The translations under genes and the position numbers were made by a program. From positions 56,123,227 to 56,187,226 of the forward strand of contig OU862917.1 of NCBI GenBank assembly GCA_917880885.1: DNA of 64,000 nt. The letters are read 5' to 3'. Each line of letters opens with the position of its first letter. Positions within the stretch are counted from its first letter, which is position 1. The notes beneath the pieces are model-generated. The model made no database searches. It had not been told where the DNA came from and worked only from the letters and a program-made list of their open reading frames with translations. The stretch is from Limnephilus marmoratus. Its lineage: Eukaryota; Arthropoda; Insecta; Trichoptera; Limnephilidae. This document shows, one piece after another, positions 1 to 10,297 of the stretch.

Positions 1-12
1 TATTATTATTAT

Positions 13-81
<69 letters not shown>
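1..81. repeat. (ATT)n and poly-T tract
   Basis: A short ATT repeat runs directly into about 67 uninterrupted T residues (15-81). Read on the minus strand this is a poly(A) tract. It lies downstream of the minus-strand LINE that follows, so it may be that element's 3' tail; this is inference, because about 1 kb of non-coding DNA separates the two. Confidence 0.8.
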
Positions 82-86
<5 letters not shown>

Positions 87-1122
87 AAGTGCAAATTACA
101 ATTAGGAAGCTTTGCCTGTCCAACTAGGAAAGTTTCCCGTTCCAGGACAGACAAATTGACATGTTAGTTCATATTATACCTGAAATGTACATAATTACAT
201 AACAAAAACTAACAAAAACTGAAAATTTCATTTTTCTCTGAAGCTAAGGTGTGTAATAAAGAAAATGTATATAAAATATATAAATATAAGTACACATACA
301 TTTTTTTGTGACAAAGTAGAAAGGTAATCTGGTAGTAAATATTATATTCGGATTTACCGAAAAAACCTGGTAACATATGTATAATACATTCAGATTTACA
401 ATATGGAGGAATTAAAAGAACAAGATGGAGGAATTACAAAAGATTTACAACATAAAGAAATCAAATTATGTTAGGTTATGTGTTTAGGAGTTTGAACTTT
501 TAATACAAGTAGGAGAAACTATATTAAAATTTACAATATTAGATATAATAACGAACGTAATAATCTATATGATTTTTTTGAGCGATGAAACTGCAATGAT
601 TTTTGTAGCTACAAATTATTTTCACTGATTTAAAACATGTTTTATACAGTATTATATTATAAGTACGACAGTATGAATATACACCGCGCTTGTATCTTGA
701 ACTACTCCTGCTAAAATATAAAAACAATAACTATAAATATAGATGGAAATATAAACTATGAATACAATATAATATAATAAAATAGTACCAAATTTAGTGC
801 TACTTTGGTGAAATTGGTGCATTACTTCGTACGCCATACATGTTTTGTTATGTAGGTATTATTTATTTATTATAAATCATTAATCATTACCGTTGTAAGG
901 TACCAAGTTTCACACAGAGTTAGCGACGTGCGACGTGCATGTCAACGCTTTACAGCGGTGATATACCTACATTACCTACACCTACACGGAGCAGACAGGC
1001 TTCAGGGGCGCATAACCATAAATCCCATGTATAAAAACATCAGAAAGGATGTCAAAACATTGAACTCAATGAAATGTTGTAGGAATTTTGGTCTAGTGAT
1101 CAGGAAAGTTAAGTGATTTTGT
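82..1122 (-). other. AT-rich non-coding stretch, possible LINE 3' UTR
   Basis: No convincing coding region is present on either strand; only short chance frames occur. If the poly-T at 15-81 is the tail of the minus-strand LINE, this stretch is its 3' untranslated region. A separate insertion cannot be excluded. Confidence 0.35.
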
Positions 1123-4117
1123 TTACCAGTTATACAGCATACGTTCACTTTCGACTCTCCCTAAGTTCAGAATCCAATCATTGACTAATTTACGCAGGAC
1201 GCTTGCACTTTTCAATTTCCAAGAACCGGGTATAAGGTTGAACATTTTTGGACCTAGGTAAGAATATTGTCTTTGAGCAAGGGATGTCATAGTAGCAAGT
1301 GGAACTATTGGATTCCTCCCTGCATGTCGGGTGTTGTGATAATGTTCTACGGAGGGGAAGAGGTGACGATATTTTTGTGTGTATAATATAACTTTTCTTA
1401 TAAATAGTTGCCTCACATCCAGAACTCCTATCTCTTTGAATAAATCATTACTGGGGTATCTAAATGGTTTTTTAAGTATGACCCTTAGAAGTGATTTCTG
1501 TGCTTTGGCTAAGGGATCCAGTATTGATTTGGTACATCCTCCCCATCCTAAAGATGCATATTCAAGTAATGAGTTGCACATGGCATAGTACATTAGTTTT
1601 AGATCTTTTGCGCATAGAATATTTCTAATAGCCATGAAAAGATGCGTGAGTTTTCTGACCTTTGTGGAGATTGAATCGATATGTTCATTCCATCTCAGAT
1701 TCTTGTCTACGATGATTCCTAGATATTTTATGTATTGCAATTGCAAGTGTTTGGGTCATTGCAATGGTGTATAATAATTCTTTGAGTTTCTCTTGGTTGT
1801 CCCGCTTGAGTTGCACTGAAGCGAATGAATTTAGTTTTGTCAGTGTTGAGAGTGAGAAGATTATTATCTAGCCAATGTTTTACCTTGTTGATACCAATTT
1901 CTGAATTATTATGAACTTCATTCCAATTTTTGCCTTCAAATAATAATACTGTGTCATCGGCAAAGGTGATAATATGATCGGCAAATGAACTGTTACATAA
2001 TTCATTTATATAGATATTGAATAAAAGTGGTCCTAGAGTGCTTCCTTGAGGTACACCAAAGTTAATATCAGCCGGATCGCTTAGAGTATCGTTAATATTC
2101 ACTCTTTGGCTCCTATTTTCTATATAACTACCTAACCACTTAAGTAGCTGACCCTGAATGCCGATGCGCTGTAGTTTTTTCAAGAGAATTTTGTGTGAGA
2201 TGGTGTCGAACGCTTTGGCTAGATCCAAGAAGAGCGCAATGCATTTTCTTCCTCTATCGATATTGTTGGAGATGATTTTCGTCAGGTTTGTAATTGCATT
2301 TTCAGTGCTCAATCCTGGTCTGAAGCCATACTGTCTATTGGAAAGGATATTGTTTTTTTCAAGGTAATGACTGAGACGATTCTTTACAATTTTCTCAATA
2401 ATTTTCGAAATAGAATTGAGCAAAGAAATTGGCCGGTAATTGTGTATCTGCGATTTATCTCCATTTTTGTGAAGCAGTATAACAATAGAGTGTTTTAAAT
2501 GATTTGGAAATTTTCCTGAATTGAAGCTTAGATTGGAAATATACGCGATTGGAGTTGCTATGAAGGATTTAATACTTTTTAGCAGAATTGATGATACGAA
2601 GGACCACAAGCATTCGATGACTTGAGTTCGTCAATTATATTTATGACTTCGTTTGAAGTTGTTTGGATATTGTCTAATTTATGACCGAAATTGGAGATTG
2701 TTAACTTAGCGAGATCGGATTCTGTTGTATTAAGATTGTTGAGAATTTTTTTCGCAAGTGTGACTCCCACTGACGTGAAATAATTATTGGCAAAATTCGC
2801 AATGATTTTTGGGTCTGAGGTGTTCATGTTATTGATGTTCAGTGATTTAATTTCGGAAGATTTATTTATTTTTGTTTTAGTTATATTGCGAAATGCTTCC
2901 CATAAACGTTTTGGAGTACAGTTATTTTCGTAAATGAATTTTTTATAATAATTTTCTTTGGCCGATTTTATTAGTTTTTTGCAAAAGTTCCTATATTTTT
3001 TGTAATGAGCTTGTACTATAATATTCTCAGGGCACCTATTCGCCTTTTCATGAAGTTGGTTCCTAATGTTAATCGATTTGATAAGGCCAGGGGTGATCCA
3101 TGGCGTAAGTTTTATTTGTTTATGCGGTATAAGTTTATTGCTTGTATGTTTAGAAATATATGAATGTAATTTAGTGATAAATTCATTCATCGATGAGTCG
3201 GCATCAGATTGGTCTAGAACATTTTGCCAGTTTTCTGAGCTCAAGTCCTCAATTAAATTATTACAGTTTATTCTTGCAACATGTTTAATTTTAGCAGGAT
3301 TAGGAGGTTTGTTTTTAAGGCAGAGTGCTGTTGTATAGTGATCTGAGATTGTAGAGTGAATGACAAATGAGTCAACATGGTTAATTTTTTTGACGTTGAT
3401 GTGGTCAAGACAAGATTTACTCTTGCCCTGCTCACGAGTAGGGCTGATAATTGTCTGAATGAACCCATTTTCAGTTAGTAGACATAGGTAATCGTTGGAT
3501 TGGCGGTGGTATTCAGTAATTGTATTGATGTTGAGGTCGCCTATAATTATTTGTTGTTCTATGTTTTTTGAGCTGTTGATAATTGATTGGAGTGAATTCA
3601 GAAAAGTATCAATATTTTGAAAAGAGGGTGATCTGTATATTGCAAAAATGCATAGATTATTATTCAAAACAATTTTCAGGCAGTTGGCTTGTGATAAGAA
3701 AATTTCATCAACTTGAGATTGAAGTCCGTCTCTGATGTATACAACGATTCCGCTAGACTTATTAAGATATATGTTTGTGTGGTGTTCAGAGTAATTGTGA
3801 ATAACTTTTGAGGTGTAATCTTTATTAAGCCAGCATTCCGATAAAATTATAACATCGAATTGGTAATTGAATTGATCCAGAAAAATTAAAAAATCGTCAA
3901 TATTAGAAATGCTTCTTATATTTTGGTGAATAATTTTAACTCCGTAAGCGCACCATTTATAGTTATTTAGATTGTTCAAATCATCAATGACATTCATGTT
4001 AAGATCTATGCCGGAATCATTTCCGGTATCATAATTTAATTGAATCATAAGTATGTGTTGGTTGTGTGTTGTATAGAAGTTGGTTCCTGAGTAATATATG
4101 ATTAAATGCGATTCCAA
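1123..4117 (-). pseudogene. LINE ORF2 (endonuclease-reverse transcriptase), frameshifted
   Basis: This is the second ORF of a non-LTR retrotransposon of the CR1/Jockey group. The N-terminal part (2579-4117) is an apurinic-like endonuclease with HQNIRS, SECWL, GDLNIN, CLDH and SDHY motifs. The reverse transcriptase follows in a second frame (1728-2609) with NYRPISLLN, FLDLAKAFD, GVPQGSTLGPLLF and the catalytic FADD. The C-terminal thumb region (KYLGIIVDKNLRW) is in a third frame (1123-1746). Two frameshifts, near 2580-2610 within the GPDGI region and near 1730-1745, break the gene, so this copy should be unable to make full-length enzyme. It lies downstream of ORF1 on the same strand, as expected for a two-ORF LINE. 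Family assignment is from motifs only. Confidence 0.9.
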
Positions 4118-4494
4118 ATGTAGTTACAATGGTAAATGTGCTTAATGTAAATAATATAGTATAAATGGTGTAGTTAAATGTAGTACTATGAATGAGATAG
4201 CAAGAAGTAAAAACAAAATGGTAGCAAGAATTGCGATATATCAAATGAATTTGAAAACGGTAGTAAATGATACACATATGAGTAATATATAATAATATAG
4301 TATAAATAATGTAATTAGATATAGTACTATGAAAGAGATAGCAAGAAGCCAAAACTATAATAATAATAAAAATAAGGTAGCAGGAACTGCGTGATAACAA
4401 ATGAAATCCAGAAAGGTAGTAAATGAAACAAATATGAGACATAAATGCACAGGTCAAGACATACCTCGAAAGAATAGCCATTAATTCAAATTTA
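4118..4494 (-). repeat. LINE inter-ORF spacer with a ~142-bp tandem duplication
   Basis: The spacer between ORF1 and ORF2 holds two diverged copies of a roughly 142-bp segment. The shared block TACTATGAA(T/A)GAGATAGCAA appears near 4182 and again near 4324 with similar flanks. The open frame that runs through it is probably incidental. Confidence 0.6.
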
Positions 4495-5481
4495 TCAAAG
4501 CGCAGCCAATTTGCTTTCGTCTGAGATAACAATGGCATTAGTTCCCTCGTTTTCACGAAGATAAATCTGCCCCCGTTTAATCCAAAAAAAGCGATATTGT
4601 TTCTCCTTCGCCGCTGTTCGTGTCTTGTACCACAGCTGTTTACCGCGAAATGTTAATTGTTCTGAAATGAAGATCGGCGAGCAGGAACCAGCTATACCGA
4701 TGTTTGAGGTGTTCAATTTGTCTTCTAGTTTCTGTTTGTTTTTGTTGAAAGTTTTTACGTCTGTTAATAGGTGTTCTCTTGCTATGTTCGTTTTGAATTT
4801 AACAATGATTTCTCTCGGATGACTACTGTTGTTTTTTTTTGCTGCGCGATGAATGGAATCGATGTCCTTTGTATCAGTGGAGGACTTTGTTGTTTTGCAG
4901 ATATTGAAAAAAACGTCTTGCAGATTGTCTCCTTTGATTTCTGGGATGCCTCTTATTTCTATGTTGTTCGCTTTGAGTTCCCTTTCCTGCATGTCCACAC
5001 ATTTTTCCAAGACATAAATCCTAGCTTCCAAGGTTGAGTTCTTTTTAGTAAGTTCATCATTCTTTAGTTCGATGTCACGGATTCTAGCCATGAAATCCTC
5101 ATATTGAGAACTCATAAATTGAATACTTTCAAGTATTTTGTTATTCTGGTCTAGAATATCATTTTGTGTTTTTTCCAGATTAGACGTCCTGTTCATGACT
5201 AGATCTTGAATATCTTTAAGATTAGCTGCACTAATATCAGTAACTTTTTTAATCTGCTCCAAAGGTTCAGTATCACTGATTGTCTGCAACGGGCTAGCAG
5301 CGCCGGGCTTGGCTGTATTGCATTGCTTGCACACTTGTTGGGATCGCCGTTCTTGATTAAGTCGACGATATGTATTCTCAATAATACCTCCGCAAGCCAA
5401 ATGAAATGCGCCTTTGCATGCGGCACACGTGAATTTTAACTCATCAGTACGTAGAGTTACTGAGCACACTCGGCAATGCAT
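4495..5481 (-). CDS. LINE ORF1 protein with PHD finger, coiled coil and FP/L1-ORF1-like region
   Basis: This 328-residue frame opens with a complete PHD-type zinc finger in C4HC3 order: C3, C6, C19, C22, H27, C30, C51 and C54. Residues of about 100-170 form a heptad-like coiled coil. A region starting near NNIEIRGIPE resembles the nucleic-acid-binding part of L1-type ORF1 and baculovirus FP-like proteins, and the C-terminus has the (F/V)W.K.G.(I/L)..R pattern of the ORF1 C-terminal domain. ORF1 proteins coat LINE RNA and help target-primed integration. The frame is intact, although its partner ORF2 is broken. The start is the ATG immediately before the zinc finger. It is a transposon gene, not a host gene. 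Confidence 0.85.
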   Translation of the reverse strand: MHCRVCSVTLRTDELKFTCAACKGAFHLACGGIIENTYRRLNQERRSQQVCKQCNTAKPGAASPLQTISDTEPLEQIKKVTDISAANLKDIQDLVMNRTSNLEKTQNDILDQNNKILESIQFMSSQYEDFMARIRDIELKNDELTKKNSTLEARIYVLEKCVDMQERELKANNIEIRGIPEIKGDNLQDVFFNICKTTKSSTDTKDIDSIHRAAKKNNSSHPREIIVKFKTNIAREHLLTDVKTFNKNKQKLEDKLNTSNIGIAGSCSPIFISEQLTFRGKQLWYKTRTAAKEKQYRFFWIKRGQIYLRENEGTNAIVISDESKLAAL

Positions 5482-7028
5482 CTTGAATTAATGTTTTTTT
5501 CGTACTACCCGCGTTAAAACAAATTGTACTTTTATAGTTTTGCTGATTAAATTCGGAAGGAACTTTAAATCACTCAGATATTATAAAAATATTTTAGAAC
5601 TTTGTAGTACGAACACGTAACACTCCAAGTAACTTTTTAATTTGAGCGTTATAGATTTTAAAATACACTTTACTACGGAGCAAGTTAATATGAACTAGTC
5701 ACAGGTAATGATTATTGTGGATTAAAAAATAGAATTCGATATAATTTAAATACCCGGTAAGTCGTAAATAATTAAGAACTGTAACCGAATTCTACGATTT
5801 ATTGTTTGAAATTCGTTCTTCAAAATGACATTTCAATTAACGTAACATTTCATAGCATTCTTTCGTTTTGTCAATGAAAGAATTTATTTATCTAAAGGTT
5901 TGCTGGTTATCGGCACCAATGATTCATGCACGGGGCATGGGGATGAGGGTAACCTTGCGGATACCCTTGCTAAGACGCTAATGGATTTCGTTGAGTTATG
6001 TCCAACCACCAAACAAGAAAGGTATATCACAATTAAGTGGTACTCACGATAGTTGTCTTCTGGCTTGGTGACAGTCATAGATGTCCATAGCGCTCGATAT
6101 TGTTCTATTTGATAGTTAGAACTTCGGTAAAGTTTGAGTCACGAGTTCACACAAAATATACGAAAGAATACGGTAGGATTTATACTTTGTGTGACGATAT
6201 GATGAATAACACTTCGGCTCGGTGCGAAATGTCACTATACGGTCGGGGGTTAGCAACGGACTGACTTGTTGACGATAAAGCGCTTTTCACTTGTTGACCG
6301 TGTAGTCAGGCACCCTTATTGTGCGGAATTCCCAAGTCTGGGTTCCTGCCGATCTCGTATGACAATCGGAGCACAAAACGAAAGAAATCCATCGGCGTTA
6401 TGAAACACCCTATCTTAAACATATTTCCATTGTAATTTTTTGTCTTTGTTCTTCTAAGCACTCCCCATTCCACCTCTCCCCCCCCCCTCTCCCAGGTTGA
6501 TCTTATAAGCACCTCCCCTTTCCACCTCTCTCCTCCCCCACTACTTCCATTTCTACCTACGTCTGTCTTTCTATGTTTGATCATATAGTTTTAGTACATT
6601 AAATGTCCTGATAAAGAGAACATCGTTCTTGAAACCTGTTGACTTTCAAATAAAGATTATTGTGGTAAAAACAAAGTGTTTTTAATTATTTCATTAATAA
6701 AATGGTGCCACAAAGTGAATTTGCAAAATTTGAAGAAAAAATCGTTATAATCGAGGTTTTGTAATCCCCCATTTTTCTCTTCTAAAACTGGGCCGATTTT
6801 AAGATTTTTTTAACAACTATATTAGAAGAAAACATTCAATGTCTGTACGTTTTGTCTTCTTAAAAATACATTGTCTAGTTTGAATACTGAAATTCAATTG
6901 ATGGCGTTCAAAACAGGAAGCGGGAAAATAAAAATAGTCAGTTTGGGGTGATCTTGACGGTGTGCGGATTTTAATTAAATTGTTTTTAAGTTATGTTGCT
7001 AAAGAATTGCTTTTTGTCTCTTTTCCAG
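5482..7028. other. No gene seen; LINE 5' region and upstream GILT intron
   Basis: The part nearest 5481 is probably the 5' UTR of the minus-strand LINE. The rest should be intron of the GILT-like gene, ending in a pyrimidine-rich tract and acceptor AG at 7027-7028. A C-rich run lies near 6480-6500. I found no earlier GILT exon here. Confidence 0.4.
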
Positions 7029-7100
7029 CACAATAAGAACAAGGACGGCAAGTGGGAATTCGACTGTCAACACGGACCTCGCGAGTGCTACGGAAATAAG
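7029..7100 (+). CDS. GILT-like thiol reductase, internal exon a
   Basis: The 24 codons encode a peptide ending CQHGPRECYGNK, the first part of the GILT signature CQHGx2ECx2Nx4C. GILT enzymes reduce protein disulfides in lysosomes or are secreted; in insects they are linked to immunity. The exon is bounded by acceptor TTTTCCAG at 7021-7028 and donor GTCAGT at 7101, both in phase 0, and joins in frame to 18960. The CxxC/CxxS active-site exon should be further 5' and is not in the window. Family assignment is firm from the signature; the gene is partial. Confidence 0.9.
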
Positions 7101-7117
7101 GTCAGTACTCCATATAT

Positions 7118-7121
7118 ACCT
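7118..7121. repeat. Target-site duplication ACCT (left)
   Basis: It matches ACCT at 18375-18378 immediately after the 3' LTR. Confidence 0.9.
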
Positions 7122-7875
7122 TGTTATGGTACGCCCTAAACGACAGAATTCGAGTCCATGGGAGCACCACCGCGGACAGCAACACCCCGCTCCCCCCTGT
7201 TTCCTGCTTCCTACCTCCTCTCCTCTCTGCACTCCCGCGCGCACCAACGCGTCCCGCCAGTCGAGAATTGCAAGCGGCCTCGGTAACACGTTCCGCTCCC
7301 CGGATCGAACACCGAGTTCGCGGCTAATTTCTGTCGACCAATTTGAACGCAATTACATCTGCGATGTTAATTGAAGTACATACGGGTTTTAGCGCTGGTA
7401 TTCTGCCATGCCTGTGTGAACTTCGGGTCCTGTCCTAGACTCGGAAGTGCCCCTGCTGAACCCGGAAGGCGTGGATCCCCGAACATCATGTAAGCTGTAC
7501 AAATATTCCCTCTTCTGTTTGTGTCCTTTAACGATAGACTGTAAACCCTCGCGAAAAGCCATCACTCAGGGAGTTTCGTTTCAGAGATCACGAGGTATAA
7601 ACACGATAGCTAGGTTTGTGTAATATGCATTTCTTGTATTGAATTGTACTGTAATAACCTATGAAACTGTGTTTTGAATTTGCAATACATGAATCTATTT
7701 AAATCAATCCTGTTGTTATTCTGCCTCGGCAGGAGCATTTCCTAGAGTGTATTTCCCGGATGACCGTGGGGGAGAGAGAGAGTTCCGAAGCATTCGTGCG
7801 ACCTGCCCCTGGAATAGAGGGTACTTTTGTCTCTGCTGTGAGCTGGCCTGGGACATGTTAGGGCCCATCATAACA
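7122..7875 (+). repeat. 5' LTR of the Gypsy element
   Basis: The repeat has TG...CA ends within short inverted TGTTATG/CATAACA termini. A TATAAA at 7596-7601 is a candidate promoter element. It differs from the 3' LTR at roughly 7284, 7702 and 7761. Confidence 0.97.
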
Positions 7876-9160
7876 ACTGTCGCCATAGCGTGGGGCCTCG
7901 GAACTTTTTTTTCTCTCTATCACGATCGCTTCGCGGAGTGCAACTCGTCGAAATCCTCCCTGTACAGGAATTGTTTTGTGAACATTAATTATACCTTGTT
8001 ATTCTACACCCAGTGTACAGTGAATTCTGTGAAAAAACCACAGAAACCTATGTGTAAATTGGATCCATAACACAGATCTGATTGTAACCATGAATCACGC
8101 CGCAATTGAAAACACGGCCATTTTGGAAGCTACTAGAAAGCGCCAATACTTTTAACCGCGAACTTGACTGCGCAGGCGTGACCCTTTTGTTCACCAAGCT
8201 ACGGTCAATTTCGCGCCAATCTCAACGGCAAATGTTCACGCGGTAAATACCTATTCTCTGGATTGCGCGCGCAAGTGCTTTGTCTCGCGCCAAAATTCCA
8301 ACGGAAAAAACCCGTCGGAAAGAAATAATTAACTGTTGCTATGCAGCGTTTATAATCAAATCGCCTTTTTATGACTGAACCGGATAGCAACGGAAATTAT
8401 TATTATAAATTTGATTCTGGAACCCCAGTTATTTTGCGAATTCCTGAATCAAAAATTTCGGACTTACGTTTTTTTTGTTGTTTCTGCACAATATACCAAT
8501 TGGCCCACTTGTGTCTGTCAAATTAGTGCAACTTATATTTCACCAAATGGACAAAATAATGACTTTTTTTCCCATTCTACATTACAGGTACCGTTTTTTT
8601 CAGCATAAGTGTAAAGTGAATTGAGTTTTTTTTCCTTACATAAAGAAAAGTGAAATAATAATAAAACAAATGATTGATTCCATGAATAAATAAAATAATT
8701 TTAATGTGGTTGTCGTAACGAATCCCATATTCAGTTATTTTCATCCGGAAGTTTGTTCTTATTTGACAGAAGAGTGCCTTTTGTGAATTTTAGTGCCTTT
8801 CTCAGTGCAAAGTGAAGTGAAAAAAATAAAAAAGCCGTTTTCTAAAGGTCAGTCCTGGCAATTTTTTTTGAAAATAAATAAATACTTGTGAATTTCACAG
8901 TTTTCTCAAAAGTGGTCAGTGAAACACAGAAACCTTTACTACTAAGGTCTTTCCACGCAAATTTTTTTTTCGTATGCCTTCCTTTGACAAAGATTCTGGT
9001 GTCATTTATACCAAATTGTAGTATGAAATACAGTTTTCTATAACTATTTTAGAAGTGCCAACCAGTGGTTACCAAGTGAAAAGTGCCTCACAAAATTAAT
9101 TTTGCGTTTGCTAAAGGAAACCCCTGGCAAAATTTTTTTTCACCACCCGGGAAACTCACA
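7876..9160 (+). other. Gypsy leader region
   Basis: About 1.3 kb separates the 5' LTR from the gag ATG. No coding region is supported. The stretch has several T-rich and A-rich tracts and presumably carries the primer binding site and packaging signals, which I could not resolve. Confidence 0.6.
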
Positions 9161-10297
9161 ATGGAAAACAATCAAGCTATGGCATCATCCAATTTGGGTA
9201 TCATTCCCAACGTGCACAACTTATCCAAAACTCACTTACAAACTGCTTTAAGGGATAGAGGACTCTCGCCATCAAGCAAATCTAAATCTACATTAAAGGC
9301 TTATGCACTTCTATTTAACAAAAAGTACATTAAGAGAATAAACCTCGCCCCCTCAAGCGAAAATAATTCACGCTCGGCTACGCAAGTTTTGGATAATCTT
9401 GTTCCTAACAAAGAACCTATGCCGCAAGTAATGGTAAAACAGGACATCGCACCCACCTTGACACAAGATAAAACTTACGATTTATCCTCTTGGAAAGTCA
9501 AATATAATGGCGTCTCCGATGTGCTGGATTTCATCGACCGTATCGAAGAAACGGCTACAATCAAAAATATCCCATTCGAGATTCTACGAAAAAACTTCAT
9601 AGAACTCATCTCCCCAGAATTGATACCCTGGCACCGCATTCAAAAAACTAAATGCAAAGATTGGAATAAACTCAGATCTGCCCTAATCTCGAGCTTCGGA
9701 AAAACAGAAGCCCAGCACAGGATCAAATTATCTTTACTATCTATTAAACAGCTGGTAAATGAACCTGTAGCAACATTCATAGAAAGGGCTGAATCCATTA
9801 ACATCAAGCTTTCACATCCCGTTTCGGAAGCTGAACTATTACCAGTCATAACTGATGGCCTTTTAAGCAAATACGAGAACATCATCACCTCGCAGAAAAT
9901 TGCATCCCTGGCCCAGTTAAACGAGGTCTGTCTCCTTCTGGAATCATACCAGGATAGGAAGAACATAAAGAATGTGTCAAATAATGTAGTTGTGCCAAGC
10001 CGTTCGTCTGGTTTAAAACCAGAATTCGACAACAAAAAAGTGTGCTCTTTTTGCAAAAAAGTAGGCCATCTGGCCACTACTTGTTTCAAGCAAGCGAGGT
10101 TTCTGGAATCCAAGGAACCCCGAACTTTCAAGAGGCATCACTCTAGGGACCGCTCTCCTCCACGCGACAAACTGCGCAATATTTTCAAGAAATCAAGGCA
10201 CAACATGGAAAGGTTACAAAACCCAAGCGATGTCAGACCTCAGGTGGATTTCTCCAAGCCCCCACCAAATTTCTACATGAAGAGGCCAAAAAACTAA
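9161..10297 (+). CDS. gag: Gypsy Gag with SAP-like domain and one zinc knuckle
   Basis: This is the structural polyprotein of the retrotransposon. From the first ATG at 9161 (the open frame extends upstream to 9083 without an ATG) it has about 378 residues. Residues of about 20-55 fit the SAP helix-extension-helix pattern (LSKTHLQTALRDRGL...KSTLKAYALL), unusual at a Gag N-terminus. A capsid-like region follows, and near the C-terminus lies a single CX2CX4HX4C knuckle (CSFCKKVGHLATTC) with a basic tail. The frame ends CCA AAA AAC TAA, so the A AAA AAC heptamer lies directly on the stop. The pol frame overlaps it in the -1 frame. Domain calls are by pattern; the SAP call is moderately sure. Confidence 0.92.
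   Translation: MENNQAMASSNLGIIPNVHNLSKTHLQTALRDRGLSPSSKSKSTLKAYALLFNKKYIKRINLAPSSENNSRSATQVLDNLVPNKEPMPQVMVKQDIAPTLTQDKTYDLSSWKVKYNGVSDVLDFIDRIEETATIKNIPFEILRKNFIELISPELIPWHRIQKTKCKDWNKLRSALISSFGKTEAQHRIKLSLLSIKQLVNEPVATFIERAESINIKLSHPVSEAELLPVITDGLLSKYENIITSQKIASLAQLNEVCLLLESYQDRKNIKNVSNNVVVPSRSSGLKPEFDNKKVCSFCKKVGHLATTCFKQARFLESKEPRTFKRHHSRDRSPPRDKLRNIFKKSRHNMERLQNPSDVRPQVDFSKPPPNFYMKRPKN
10288..10294 (+). promoter_or_regulatory. Probable -1 ribosomal frameshift site A AAA AAC
   Basis: The gag frame reads CCA AAA AAC TAA, a canonical X XXY YYZ slippery heptamer with the stop codon as the next codon. A -1 slip leads straight into the pol frame, which is open here and continues to 13515. This is a standard retroelement Gag-Pol arrangement; use of the site is inferred. 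Confidence 0.75.

Noticed and set aside
7121..7374. Frames within the LTR (also at 17620-17873)
   Set aside because: Duplicate chance frames in both LTRs; the second strand is equally open.
7876..7910. TGGGGCCTCGGAAC near 7891 as the tRNA primer binding site
   Set aside because: It lies about 15 nt from the LTR end rather than adjacent, and its complement does not look like a clear tRNA 3' end.
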